From positions 26,477,001 to 26,541,000 of the forward strand of contig CM049406.2 in NCBI GenBank assembly GCA_026929865.2: 64,000 nucleotides of DNA, given 5' to 3'. Source of the stretch: Hyperoplus lanceolatus (lineage: Eukaryota > Chordata > Actinopteri > Uranoscopiformes > Ammodytidae). A program made the translations under genes and the position numbers. The notes under the pieces were generated by a model that was given only the letters and a program-made list of their open reading frames with translations, had not been told where the DNA came from and made no database searches. Below, piece by piece: positions 47,737 through 59,760 of this stretch; positions within the stretch are counted from its first letter, which is position 1; the number at the start of each line of letters is the position of its first letter.

Positions 47737-48627
47737 GTTGAATAAAGAATATACCACAATTTTAAATGATACGGGTTGTTTACCGGACAACACACTGGAT
47801 GTACTGGAGAAAGATTACAACCCAGTTGTCTGGCTGACTTGAATGTACTTCCTGTGTACGAGGTTAAACGCTCCGGACGAGCCGGCGTCAAACTAAAAGA
47901 AAACATTGGTTCCGCTCTGATTAGAAAAATAAATAAATTAGCTCACAGCAGCATCCATATTGACAAACAAATATTTAGATCCCTCACACAGTAAAAAATC
48001 AGCAATGGCATTCTTCATAAACAAAATTCAGCTTTTAATGTAAAAGTAAGCTATATGAATGTAGCCCATGAAAACAACAAAATAGAAGTACTACACCTGA
48101 AAGTGCGTTTACATTATTGGACCAAATTTGGTTATGCAGTGACACGTAGGCTAAGCATTTTGATGTTATAGCTGGTCGAGGTAGCACTAATTGAAAGTAT
48201 TAGTTTGCTGCCTAATGTGAATCATCGTATTGTGTAATGAACTGTTAATGGTTTGCATGTAAAATATTTACCTGTAAAGTAATAGGTGTCACAGACACCA
48301 TGTCATATAAATGCAATAGATTTTTATTTATTTTTTATTTTGCAAAGTAAAGGAATGAAGTATTGTAAAATAAAATGTAAGCACAGACATACATATGCAC
48401 ATGTAATACTTTAATTTGACTTGACTTGATCAAATGTACAGTTGCTCTGGCTCTGGCGTAAGAAAGTGTCAAAAGGAACCCCTTACAATATATCTGAAAC
48501 CTTAGGAATGCAACAACAAAGTGACCAAATGGTGCCCTGACACTCACACATGTGTTGATCGTTCCGCTGATTAGGCAGGAAGACTACAAATAGTGTCAGT
48601 CCCTGCTGAGAGTTGTATCATTAAGTC
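47737..48627. other. Intergenic DNA between nedd8 and the first zp3-like gene
   Basis: This 0.9 kb should contain the nedd8 promoter at its left end and the zp3-like promoter at its right. Frames at 47645-47994 have no recognised motif. An E-box CACATGTG lies at 48547-48554, about 75 bp before the zp3-like ATG. Confidence 0.45.
48547..48554 (+). promoter_or_regulatory. E-box upstream of first zp3-like gene
   Basis: CACATGTG fits the CANNTG E-box class. In vertebrates the oocyte factor FIGLA drives zona genes through a proximal E-box, so this is a plausible but unproven oocyte element. Confidence 0.35.
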
Positions 48628-50523
48628 ATGGGGACTCATCTCTACCTAGTTGTGGTCATAGTGGCTGTCTTTGTAGCAGCTGTTGCCAAAGCAGGTATGC
48701 TATGTCTGTGAATGTGTTAACAACATTTATGTATTTAACATAGAAGAACTGGTCTCATGACAATTTTTATTTGCAGAAGTCAAAGTGTTCTGTGATAAAA
48801 AAGCTGTGAGAATCACATGGAGGATCAGTGCAGAGATGGTGCCATATGCAGGTCGTCTCTTCCTGGGGAAATGCATGCCGTCTCAGTTGAGCGTTCTGCC
48901 CACCGGAGAGGGGGAAGCACACTTCAACTACGAGTTCTCTAACTGCAATTTTCAACGACTGGTAACGAGGATGCTATATTTAATGTAACACTTTCCACAC
49001 TATCTTAATGTCTTTTGATAACTTGTCTTCTCTGCAGCTGAAAGGAAAAAATCTCGTCTTTCAAAATGAACTGGCTTACAGGCCCAATGCCAAGCCAAAG
49101 CCAGCAGTTGTTACGTATCCCATCGAGTGCGTTTTCAAAAGGTAAGGGTGTCCTTTTTTGAATGAGGATTCCAGTTTTAAAGCTGACTTGTGAGCTAAGA
49201 AAACCAACTCAGGGTAACTTGTTTCAGACCTGAGGGGTGGATTCCCCCTTTCCTGAACCCTGGAACAGGCTCTTCTGCAGGCCGAGGGGGGCTGGAGTTT
49301 CACCTGGCACTCCTCAATGGTGAGTTCTCACGAAAGGCATCATGGCGCTGTTTCTCAAAGACCCTGTTCTGAGCCTTGTTCACTTCATCCCTACAGAGCA
49401 CCTGGACGCTGTAGCAGAAACAAATGTCATCCCCATGGGCTCATTCATGCCGATATGGGCGGCAGTGGAGCAGAAGTCCCATCAACCATTGCTGCTGCTC
49501 CTGGAGGAATGTGTGGCAGCCACTACACCAGAACTGCACCCCAACAGCCTGGTTTACCCCATCATTAGTAATAAGGGGTAGGCTTCAGATGGTCATTAGT
49601 CTTGCCAGTAACTTTTCTCAAGTGGAAATCTTGATTGCTTAACTGTCAGATTGGATTTATTTTTATTTTTTTCAGGTGTCTTTTGGAAAGTCTCAGGGGG
49701 AACTCCTTTTTCCTCCCCCGGTACCACTCATCTGCACTCATCCTTTACCTGCAAGCCTTCACGTTTGGTCATGGCGAGGTAAGATGGTAAATGATGACCG
49801 CTGTAAGGATGATTTGTTTCAAAACACATTGACTGTTGTGTTTGTGTTTTCCCAGGTATACATTCACTGTAAACTGGTTGCATGGGATCCCACATATCTG
49901 GACGAAACCAAGAAAGCCTGCCAATATCAACATCAATATGGAAGGTAACGATCGATGGGAACAGTTTGTATTTTGGGAATTAACTCTCTAAGAAATTGAC
50001 GGCTCGGTAAATCCTCGCACAAGATTTTCAACAATGTCAAACTAATACCTATTTTACTGTACTTGTAATCATCCCATTATTATGAAAATATGACTGTTCT
50101 ATCAACTTCATGCTGATATAATGACTCTCTATTTGCCCCTTTCCCAGATGGGAACTACTTGACGACCCCCATCAGAGCTCCATTTGTAGCTGCTGTGACT
50201 CAACCTGCACGTCCCGCCACAAAAGAGAAGTGGAAATGGGTAAGCGCTTTTTGCCAAGTTGGGTTTCCTTTTTCTTAGATTGTAATTTTCTCCATGTACT
50301 CATTGTTCCCCCCTCTTCCCCTGTCAGAATCCCATGGCTTCAGTCACACATCTGTATTGGGACCCCTGACAATGGTGGATCCCTCTAACCAGGCCTACAA
50401 CACGACGGGTAATGATAGGCCTTCACGATTATCTCCTTGTTCTGAAACTAACATTTTTGTTAAACACTTAAAATGTAGCCTTATTTTCCCAACGTTCTCT
50501 TCACAGGAAAGCCCAGCCCATAA
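48628..50523 (+). CDS. Zona pellucida sperm-binding protein 3-like (egg envelope), tandem copy 1
   Basis: Secreted ZP-domain protein of the egg envelope. Ten coding exons: 48628-48694, 48777-48961, 49038-49141, 49228-49319, 49397-49577, 49676-49778, 49856-49944, 50148-50239, 50328-50408, 50507-50523; 336 aa. Exon 1 encodes a hydrophobic signal peptide (VVVIVAVFVAAVAKA). The ZP-N half opens VKVFCDKKAV and includes GKCMPSQL. The ZP-C half includes VIPMGSFMPIWAAVEQKSHQ, LLEECVAATTPEL, VYIHCKLVAWD and the cysteine cluster ICSCCDSTC. A furin-type site RHKR at about 297-300 precedes a short tail. No C-terminal membrane anchor is present, as in many teleost ZP proteins. It belongs to the ZP3 class, but the teleost subtype cannot be fixed. 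AATAAA lies at 50655. Confidence 0.9.
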
Positions 50524-50660
50524 GCTGAAGGGAGATTCCATGATCTTACACAACAGAGGGGCCTGATGACCTAAGCCCCCTAATTGCGCAACATTGGAAA
50601 ACCAGCTTTACATGATCCCAACATTGTGACATTTGATGACAACCCCATGTGAAAAATAAA

Positions 50661-51769
50661 ATAAACAAATGTAAACTGAGATTCTGTTATGATGCCTTCT
50701 TTTTATTATTGCTTTCTCCTGCTCATCATGGCAACATTGCACAAGATGGTCCATGAAAAGACCTGAAAATAAAATCCCCAAGTATTCAGACTTTTATAAT
50801 CTCTGTTAATTGTAACCCAAGGTATTGTCCTGGTCCATCACTTGGTATGAACACTTTATTGGCTGTTTTGGCGACACGTCCCAAATTTTGGCTTTCGATA
50901 TTAGAGGACCACTGACTATTTGGATTTGGGACTATACTTATCTTAACTATTATAACTTGGGACAAAGCCATTTTTAATTTCTTTTTCAAGCTTTAGCAAT
51001 GAATTGACAAGTTCTTGAATTCTGATAATTACTGGCTGTACACTGGCTCAGCATGCCACGGATCATGTATTGGATTTAATAAAACATGGAATTTGTCAAT
51101 GGTCAGTCCTATAAAAGATTGAATCAGTTTTCACCACTCTTTCAGTTTAGTTTAGTTTACTTTATTTATTTAGCACACATTAACAATTAATGGTGCAAGG
51201 AGGGAACGAAGCCCAATGGGCTTGTACAGAGTTCCACCCCTATCAATAATCACAATGAAATCATTTTCAGGCCAACAAATAAACTCTAGAAATTAAAAGA
51301 GGTTGATTTTGTTTTTATGACCACAGATAAATCAATGGAGCCACAAAGGCAGGTGTTTACATAAAAGGGATGGCTGACAAAACGGCAACTTCATACTGAC
51401 AACTCCAATAGCTCTCTGTGTAATTCCTCTGTGATATCAGAAACTACTTAAACATAATTCATATTTAAATGCGTACATGTAGGACTACAATGTGTCACTT
51501 CACAGTGCCTGAAGTAATGGATTAAAAGAATGTCCACAAGATGTGACACCTGTTACTGTGGAGATCAAGGTACCCCATAACAAAATGGAATTGATCCCAC
51601 CTGTGATGTAATTAGATGCTTTGCCTGCTCAGTGTAATCAGGCTGATGGCCGATGCACCTGTAGGCCTACTCGTTGCCACAAACCAGGTGAAAGAAATGT
51701 TCTTGATTAGCGTCCTGCCATCAGAGGGAATAAAAGCACCCAGGAAGCAAGAGGGCCGTGTATTCAGTC
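50661..51769. other. Spacer between the two zp3-like genes
   Basis: A TTTATTTATTTAGCACACAT stretch near 51160 resembles the reverse of a LINE 3' tail (about 51138-51260). Upstream of copy 2 are two E-boxes, CACCTG at 51656-51661 and CAGGTG at 51685-51690, and a TATA-like AATAAAAG near 51729, about 40 bp before the ATG. These fit an oocyte promoter but are unproven. Confidence 0.5.
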
Positions 51770-53568
51770 ATGATGGCTTTCTTTTGGAGAGGTGCACTGC
51801 TTTTGAGCCTGGCAGCTGTTGCGTCAGTCTATTCAGGTACTGTTGATGCAATCGCTCATCTTTAAGATTTGAGTCTTTTATTGTTATGTTTATGAGCAGA
51901 AACCACCAGCCTTTTGTGTTGTTTCCCTCACAGACATGACTCTGGAATGTAAGCCTGACTCTGTGACGCTGGTGTGGACGGAGAGCATATCCTACGCCGA
52001 TACCTCCCTCTTTCGTCTGGGTAGCTGTTTTCCCAGCAGCCTCTCGGCCACGCAGGCTGTCTTCAGTGTGGATTTCAATGATTGTGACTTCAAAAGACTG
52101 GTAGTGCACTTGCTGTCTGTGTGCTTTGTCTGTGAGCAAACAATTTCCTGCAGCATGTTGACATTTGTCTCCCTCGTAGGTCACTGGGAATCAGCTGATG
52201 TACACCAATGATCTGACCTACATCTCCTCTCCTGATTCTCACATTGTCCCCTTCACTCACCCAGTTGTGTGTGCATATGAGAGGTGGGTGTTCATACTGC
52301 AACATTGTAAACTAATGGTGAGCAAACTCTCAATGCCTGAGATGTGGATGTACTAAATCTGCTTTATTTTGGACAGGCCTAAGGACTGGTTCCCTCTGAT
52401 TTATAGCCCGGAGTTTGCCACGTATGGTGAAGGAGATCTAGTGTTCCACATTGAACTTATGAATGGTGGGTGTAGAGCATTGCCTCACTGGACATGGCAG
52501 ACTTCTCACAGTAATTTGATAATCTCCATTTACTTCTGTAGATGACTTCTCGGGCCCTGCTGACTCTACCAATTTTCCACTGGGCTCCTTTATCCCCATC
52601 ATGGCTAGTGTGGCGCAGAAGACCCATCAGCCCTTGCTGCTGCTTCTTGAGGAATGTGTAGCGGCTACTACAGCAGTGCTGGAGCCTGAGAGTAGTTTAC
52701 ACCCGATAATCACCAATAAGGGGTAATCTAGTTAGGCTGGCTAACCAAGCACTGAACTATACTGTCCTGTCACTGGAATTAACAAAGAATATTCTTTGAA
52801 TCTCTCAGATGTCTTGTGGACAGTAAAATATCACGCTCACACTTTGCACCAAGGCAAAAGACTTCAGAGCTCCATCTATCCCTCCAAGCGTTCAGGTTTG
52901 CACTTGGAGAAGAGGTAAACCAACATGCTATTTTTAAATTCTATCTAAAAGTTGCTATCTTGCTTTAAACATAAACTTAAACTTGTCTCCATTCAACAGG
53001 TGTTTATCCATTGCCAACTTGTGGCCTGGGATCCCATTGATCTTGACCAAACCAAGAAGGCCTGCCACTATGGCAAAGAGCAGGGGTAAAAATGAGATTT
53101 TTCCTTTCCTAGTTTAAATATTTAAACCATACCATTTGAACCTATTGCTACATCTTGGATTGTGGCTTTAATCAGACCAACATGTCATGGAACATTTTGA
53201 AGATGAGTCTGAGTCACTGTTAACATCAATCTTCATTTACTCAGTTGGGAGCTGCTGGACAACTCGGCACATAACAATCTTTGTGACTGCTGTGACTCTA
53301 GCTGCAATCCCAGGAGGAAGAGGAGTTCAGCATCAGGTATTTGCATTGCTTCTGCTGTATTAACTTGTTTCACTGTACTCTACTAACATTTTATTTTATC
53401 TTTTAATGCAGGGAAGCTTGGAGTGGTACAAAAAGCAGTCCTGGGGCCGATCACCATTACTGATGTGCGTTCTTTAAGTATGCTTGGAGTAAGTTAGTTT
53501 TACATTGCAATGTATAATTACATTACCGATTTTTAAAACTTTTTTTTTTTCTCTCCCAGCAGGAATGA
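51770..53568 (+). CDS. Zona pellucida sperm-binding protein 3-like (egg envelope), tandem copy 2
   Basis: Paralogue of the preceding gene. Exons: 51770-51836, 51934-52100, 52180-52283, 52377-52465, 52542-52722, 52809-52914, 53000-53085, 53245-53336, 53412-53488, 53560-53568; about 325 aa. Exon lengths 67, 104, 181 and 92 equal those of copy 1 and all intron phases agree. The signal peptide is LLLSLAAVASVYS. Shared blocks include GSFIPIMASV, HQPLLLLLEECVAATT, VFIHCQLVAWDP, KKACHYG and CDCCDSSC; a furin-type RRKR sits near 290-293. The last junction is uncertain: the strong GTAAGT donor at 53489 gives a stop at 53568, while a weaker donor at 53478 would give a stop at 53585. An in-frame ATG at 51773 is the alternative start. 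ATTAAA lies at 53665. Confidence 0.88.
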
Positions 53569-53670
53569 TCCATCATTTGGACTGATTCCTTCAATCTGAA
53601 TTGAATTTTATTGTTTGCAAGCTTCCTATAGCTTAGTGCAAGTCTTTCAGATTGTAAATTGGCCATTAAA

Positions 53671-55516
53671 CATGTATCCAAACACACTTGAATGCTCTTA
53701 ATTATTATGTTTGCATAAGTTATTATAACAAAGGGGTGCTTTCAAGGTCTGTCATAATGTCATCTTTACTTTTTTCTAAGTAATGCCAGTATAATTTAAA
53801 TTCCTGGTGACAAATGATACTTGTTGCTTATAGACTCACAACATTTGTGTGAGGGGTTGAGGTTTCAGGGGAAATATAGCGTATGTTTTACCTTCCTTGA
53901 TCTCTAAAGCTTTGCCGCATGTTTATATTCTACAAGTTTCTTTCAAGGCCAAACTTTGTTTTGCTAAGACATTTATGGGTCAGGTTACTATATAAGTCTT
54001 CCCTGCTGGGTATGATGCAGAATCTAAAAACAAACATGCATAGGCCTTTTCAATCTCTTACAAAGAGGAGTAGTACAATGGTTATTGAGGGGACAGAAAT
54101 AACTTTCTGTTTAGGCCCTTCATACAGGAGACTCCCACTACAAGCACACTGCTGTTTGATCAATAGGCTGCCATCTTCAACTTGTGCAACATCCTCTCTC
54201 CATAATAAACTCTGGGCTTCAGAGCAGTAACATGAATTGTATTTTGCACTCTGAAATGAAAGCTGCTTCCATTTTAATCCACAATAATAAATGCTTTATC
54301 TGTAGTTGCCAAATGTTAAGCCACTCCTAACAATTGGAGATGGCAGTGAAAGCACATGCCAATATGGTTCAACAGGTGACAGTTTCAGTAAGATGGTAAA
54401 AATTCAAAGAGTAGGCTACCTAAATCAAAATGTGCTATCAGTCATTTTAATAATAGGCTACAGCTTTTGAGGTGAAAAACATGATCCAATAAACTGGTTA
54501 AATCTTTCCAGAGGAAAAAAATCAATCCATTAATATGTAGGCCTATATCTTTTCCTCAGTTCATAGTGTAGACCTTGTTCTGTCAAACGTATAATTAAAA
54601 GTTGGCATTTATATTGTCCAGATTCTCCTGAATCATGATAGGCTAGAAGTTGCTCCGAAACCGTAGCAGCAGCAGACCGACTGAATTATCTTACGTCACT
54701 CTGCCAATCGGAACAGAGCACGCGCAGCGGCGGGACCCACTGAGTCTTTTCAATATAGGCTTATCAACTCTCAGGATAAAACTTCTGAGCTCGGCGACAG
54801 GTAAATATTAGATATTATTCAGAGGAAATGGCAGATATTTTTCGGCCAACGTGTAATGAAGGTTTTGAGTCTTTTTTTCTTATTGTTGGTCAGTAGTTAT
54901 CCAACCAAACAAAATTCACAATTTAAGCTAGCATTAGCTAGCAAACACTGGTGGTCACAGCCATTTACCTATCATACAGCTCAGAGAAATTAAGTTATAA
55001 CTACTGTTTTATATATGTGTTGCCTGTTGAGTTGGCAGTTTCCTGGTCCAGTGCCAGGTTGAGGCTGTGATGGTGACTGACTTTGGGGCAAATGTAAAGA
55101 ATATTTATATTGTGGAATGTGCAAAAACGTCCAGAAGGCGTAGGCCTATTATGAAAATATTAAAGAGATATCTGTAGCATAGTCATCAATTGATACACCA
55201 CATGGCCAAAAGTATGTGGACACATGGCACTTTTGAACTTGTCACTTCCTAAACCAAAATCTTTTAAAAAAATGTTTTGGACCCTGGCGGCAGAGATTTG
55301 CTCACTTTAAACTTCAATAGCTTTTCATGACATGGGGGACTGGTGTTGGGCTTGCAGAACATGCTCCAGTTCAACCCAAAAGTGTACGGGGATGAGGACC
55401 TTTAGCTTTGTCCACATACTTATGGTCATATACTTTAATATTGAAAGTTACAGTATCACATTTTTGTATTGTAATGTTGTGTTTGTTTGCAGACGAGGAA
55501 ACCCACAGGACTAAAA
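53671..55516. other. Intergenic DNA and 5' part of rnf212b
   Basis: No gene is recognised between 53670 and about 54700. A likely rnf212b untranslated exon ends at 54800 (GGCGACAG then GTAAAT), in GC-richer DNA from about 54700. Intron 1 follows, with a Tc1-like MITE at 55196-55432. The coding exon's acceptor is TTTGTTTGCAG just before 55494. Confidence 0.5.
55196..55432. mobile_element. Tc1-like MITE in rnf212b intron 1
   Basis: ATGGCCAAAAGTATGTGGAC at left is mirrored by GTCCACATACTTATGGTCAT at right, about 240 bp apart. The outermost bases are less well conserved, so the ends are approximate. This terminal wording is common in fish Tc1 derivatives. Confidence 0.7.
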
Positions 55517-58188
55517 ATGGACTGGTTCCACTGTAATCAGTGCTTCACAAAGAGAGGGTCCAAGTTTTCGATGTCCAGCTGTGGCCACATCTGCTGCGAA
55601 GCATGCATTAAATCGAGTAAGGGGCCACTCATACTAGGGCCGCGGCCCCGTGCCAAAGCTCATTTGCATACTAAAGTCTAGAACGTTTGGCTAGTGTGAC
55701 CACGCCAACTTGTATTCCAGCACGGAACAGCCCCTTGGCCACGGCACACTTGGGAGAGGTGTGCCGTGGCCAAAGTACAGATGCTAATGAGATGACACGC
55801 GCACAAGCAAGCGCACAGGCGGCGTTCCTGATGTGAATTTATTAAGGATACATAGTCCGTTAACGTCCGCTGCCTTACTAGTCGGCACCAGAATTGCCCA
55901 CCACTTGGACTTGTAGCTACATAAAATGTGTGAGAATTAATGTGTGTGTAGGCCTAGGTGTGGGCTAATAAAAGAGGGAGAGAACTAAATAGGTGGGCGC
56001 AGAAAGCAAAGCAAAAAGGTTTTTGTTTTTACTCACGTTCGTCAGATGATTTTTTTCTTTTTCCTCCCGTCAGTCATAACTGCCTTTACGCATGGCGGTG
56101 GAGACACACCCAAAACAACACACCGCGGCCCGGTGATAAGGAAACAGTAGCCTACACTAAGGTTTAACAATAAACTTTATAAAGACACTTAAAAAAACGA
56201 TCTCTGCTCATACAAAAAGGTCAGACTTGGATTACTTGATGGAGCGATCGATGTGTATAAAACCATCTTTTAGCCTACGTATGGTCTGATGACGGGCTGT
56301 TATATTAATAATAAACAGCGTGCTGCACAAATATGAGACTGTTCACCGCGACCTATTACGTCAAGGCTACATTTAAAAAAAAACAATAGCTTAAGGATTC
56401 TCGTTGCTCTAATGTGGAAGTGGAATATATGATGCAAATGTGGCCGGATGAAAATATTCACAAACAGTCGTATAGCCTACAAGTAGACTACGCTCCAAAT
56501 CCTAAACGCGCACGGTGACGTAGGCAAGGTGCAATCGTGCCCAGGCCATGAGCAGTATGACCACGGGCCAGTGGGGGGATCGTGCTGAATCTTCCTACAG
56601 CACGGAACAGGCAAACGGCCCTAGTGTGAGTGCACCCTAAGACATCGGATCTTATACTATCTGCTCGGCATGCTAAGTTAATGTGCTTCTACTTCTTCAT
56701 TCTAATTATCTTAATATTATAGCTCAAATAAGACTTGTGTTTACCCACAGAGCAGTGCAGTGTATGTGGGGCCATCTGCAGTTACCTGCCCATCACAGAT
56801 GAGGTTGGTGAGATTGATATCTTCAATGCAAGTCACTTGTTTGATTCTACTGGCAGAAAATGACTCTGACTTTCTTTTTCTTTTTTTTAAGATGAAGCCA
56901 CAGGAAACTGTTTTTTTCAAGGACGCAGTTAAGCTCATCGATTCACGGCTGGAGCACGTTTCACAGGTGTGTCTCCTCTGTGCTGCGCTCACCCCAGCTC
57001 CTTCGCTGGAGCCCTTTTTAATTGCTTTACTAGGATGTTAAATGTCAGGGGAGTCAGTAAATTAATAACCAGTCAGTGAGTCATTCAAAAGGAGATTATT
57101 TTACTCCTGTTTCAGGTGACCAGATCAAGGATCGTTATAAGATAATTCTGGAATCCTTGTGTTATAATCCAAAAGCCCATCATCCGCATAATGTTATATT
57201 TTTTCACAGATTTTTTTTTTAATAGTGATGGTTTCATGCTCCTCAGATTGCAAAATTTCAGAGGTCACAAATGGAAAGAGTCACAGCCCACTTCAAGCAT
57301 AAGTCTGTTGAACTGGAAAGGCATTTGAAGGAAGTCAGTGAGCAGGCTTACAGGTGATTTCAATATGTTCTTGTTCCTCTGTGCACATTGTAACAGTATT
57401 AGGAAAGGTGCTCTACAAATAAATAAATGTCTCTGGCTTTGTAAATTAATCCTCCCCCCCCCACCCAATCCCTGATTATGATGCTATTCTTTCCACATCT
57501 GATATCACAAGGCAACTCTCTGAGCTGAAACGAGAGAATGCGGTCTTGAAAAAGCAGCTTTCGCAGCTGCACAGAGAGACTGCTGAATTGAAAAAGCCAC
57601 TTTCTCAGAGGAGGGTATGTGTTCCAGAAGTCTTATAAAGACACGGTTCATGTTGCCAAAGATTACATGTGTAATTTCGCCTGCCGACCTTGTGTTTGCC
57701 ACAGGTTTCTCCAGGAACGTTTCAAAAAGATGGGTAAAACAACTTACATTTCAGGATTATCATGTTATTTAACTAATCAAACTTGTTAACAATTGTAAAA
57801 AGTTAATAACTCATATGTTTCATATGAAGTACTCAAAGGATGTCACTCCCTGTGGCTGTCACTTCTCCAGGTAAACCCAGTAATTTAAATTAAATTGTTA
57901 CAGTTAAAAGTTTTCAGTGCCTTTTCAGATTTTTGGACTCATGTTGATGGGTGTGTGCATGTTTTCTTTTACCAGTTACCCCACGATCAAGAATTACGAG
58001 GTACTTATTATTACTCTGTCATGCTCCAGTGGATTGTATTCTTTATTGATATCACTTAAATCTACACTTAATAAAACAATGGCAAAATATTTTATACTCA
58101 AACATGTTATCTTTGTCTTAGTCACTTAGGCTCGGCAGAGCTGCAGGGGTGGGCCAGAGACCGAAATCGCAGTGTGTCCTCCCATACG
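55517..58188 (+). CDS. rnf212b: RING finger protein 212B, nine coding exons (3' end unresolved)
   Basis: Meiotic RING protein of the Zip3/RNF212 family, linked to crossover designation on the synaptonemal complex. Exons: 55517-55616, 56751-56803, 56892-56966, 57247-57353, 57512-57614, 57705-57733, 57830-57870, 57976-58000, 58122-58188. They join in frame for exactly 200 codons. MDWFHCNQC matches RNF212B, not RNF212. The C3HC4 RING uses Cys6, Cys9, Cys22, His24, Cys27, Cys30, Cys36 and Cys39. [11 protein letters not shown] follows, then a coiled coil at about 85-145 ([20 protein letters not shown]) and a Ser/Arg/Thr-rich tail with VTSPVTPRS. Human RNF212B is about 300 aa, so more sequence is expected. 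A candidate next exon at 62679 gives SSPSGE then stop, or a 13-nt microexon using GTGAAT. Human RNF212B also lies near SLC7A8. Confidence 0.9.
55618..56640. mobile_element. hAT-like non-autonomous element abutting the rnf212b exon 2 donor
   Basis: The left end TAAGGGGCCACTCATACTAG and the right end CTAGTGTGAGTGCACCCTAA match as an inverted pair in 16 of 20 positions. The 1023-bp interior is GC-rich and includes a perfect hairpin with 15-nt arms (55735-55749 and 55759-55773). The left end begins at the second base of the splice donor GT. Flanks are at best a decayed target duplication. Confidence 0.6.
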
Positions 58189-58251
58189 GTAAGTCTCATA
58201 GTCATATTGGCTCCATGGAATGTTTTAGAGACATGATGTTAACAGGTATTA

Positions 58252-59117
58252 CACTCAACAAAAATATAAACGCAACACTTTTGTTTTTGCTTCCATTTTT
58301 CATGAGATGGACTTAAAGATCTAAAATTCATTCCAGATACACAATTGTACCATTTCTCTCAAACATTGTTCACAAATCTGTCTAAATGTGTGATAATGAG
58401 CACTTCTGCTTTGCTGAGATAATCCATCCCACCTCACAGGTGTGCCACATCAAGATGCTGATCTGACATCATGATTAGTGCACAGGTGTGCCTTAGACTG
58501 TCCACAATAAAAGGCCACTCTGAAATGTGCATTTTTTTGCTTTATTGGGGGTCTGGGGACTCAGAACCAGTCAGTATCTGGTGTGACCACCATTTGCCTC
58601 ATACAGTGCAACACATCTTCTTCGCATAGAGTTTATCAGATTGTCAATTGTGGCCTGTGGAATGTTGGTCCACTCCTCTTCAATGGCTGTGCGAAGTTGC
58701 TGGAGACGGCTTATGGTGGAGAAATGAACATTCAATGCACGAGCAACAGATCTGGTTGACATTCCTGCTGTCAGCATGCCAATTGCACGCTCCCTCAATG
58801 CTTGTGGCATCTGTGGCATTTTGCTGTGAGACAAAACTGCACATTTCAGGGTGGCCTTTTATTGTGGACAGTCTAAGGCACACCTGTGCACTAATCATGA
58901 TGTCAGATCAGCATCTTGATGTGGCACACCTGTGAGGTGGGATGGATTATCTCAGCAAAGCAGAAGTGCTCACTATCACACATTTAGACAGATTTGTGAA
59001 CAATGTTTGAGAGAAATGGTACAATTGTGTATCTGGAATGAATTTTAGATCTTTAAGTCCATCTCATGAAAAATGGGAGCAAAAACAAAAGTGTTGCGTT
59101 TATATTTTTGTTGAGTG
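58252..59117 (-). mobile_element. Tc1-like element with 280-bp inverted repeats and internally deleted transposase
   Basis: Bounded by TA at 58250-58251 and 59118-59119. The left arm (58252-58531) starts CACTCAACAAAAATATAAAC, and the right arm (58838-59117) is its near-perfect reverse complement. Between the arms a minus-strand frame (58571-58834, 87 codons) joins a transposase-like N-terminal helix-turn-helix (RSVARALNVHFSTISRLQ) directly to C-terminal wording (EEEWTNIPQATIDNLI). The whole catalytic core is missing, so the copy cannot encode active transposase. Similar arms suggest a recent copy. Confidence 0.9.
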
Positions 59118-59455
59118 TATGACGTGGAAATCAAAAGCATTTTTCAGAAAAGTATTCTATTCTAAAGATTATTGAGCAATTAGTTTCCACAGAAAAATAA
59201 CAATACAAAAATCGCTCAATAGCTTTTACTGCAGCTTTCCCGGAGAATTCATCTCACTGTCTTGCTCAGTCGCTGGAGTGTGTTCAATTGTTAAGGAGAT
59301 GCCATCTCCATGACAACTCTGTCCATTGATGAAGACTATGAAATAGGGTATAATCGAGATGTTCTTTTGCAATATTACAATTTCCATGGTCAAGCATGAA
59401 TTAAACAAAATAATAATAACCCAATAATAACGCATTCATAGACCCGGCCCTCTTT

Positions 59456-59760
59456 AGAACGATAGTTATGTATGTAACTACGGTTCTATGAGTTCCAGAT
59501 GACCACCAGAGGCGGTGCTTACAGCAGGTCGAGATCTTTATACCAACAAAGTCACCTGTGACACCTGGGTGACCCCGGGAATGTCTATATATTCCGGAAG
59601 TCACTCGAGGATCTGTTCCAACTGGATCTTCTCGCGGTACCTGAGAAGTCTGAGTGACAGAGAACTCTGGCGGTCATCCGGAACTCATAGAACCGTAGTT
59701 ACATACATAACTATCGTTCTATTTCGTTCCTACTGACCGCCAGAGGCGGTGCTTACAGCA
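59456..59760. repeat. Inverted and direct repeats at the end of the DIRS-type element
   Basis: Arms 59456-59496 and 59680-59720 are perfect 41-bp reverse complements (AGAACGATAGTTATGTATGT start). Pairing extends with few mismatches to 59511 and 59665. The block CCAGAGGCGGTGCTTACAGC occurs directly repeated near 59506 and near 59738. DIRS elements carry inverted termini and an internal complementary region, which this arrangement resembles. Confidence 0.8.

Noticed and set aside
53412..53585. Alternative last junction of zp3-like copy 2 (donor 53478, stop 53585)
   Set aside because: The donor at 53489 (GTAAGT) is stronger; both are kept as possibilities in the feature text.
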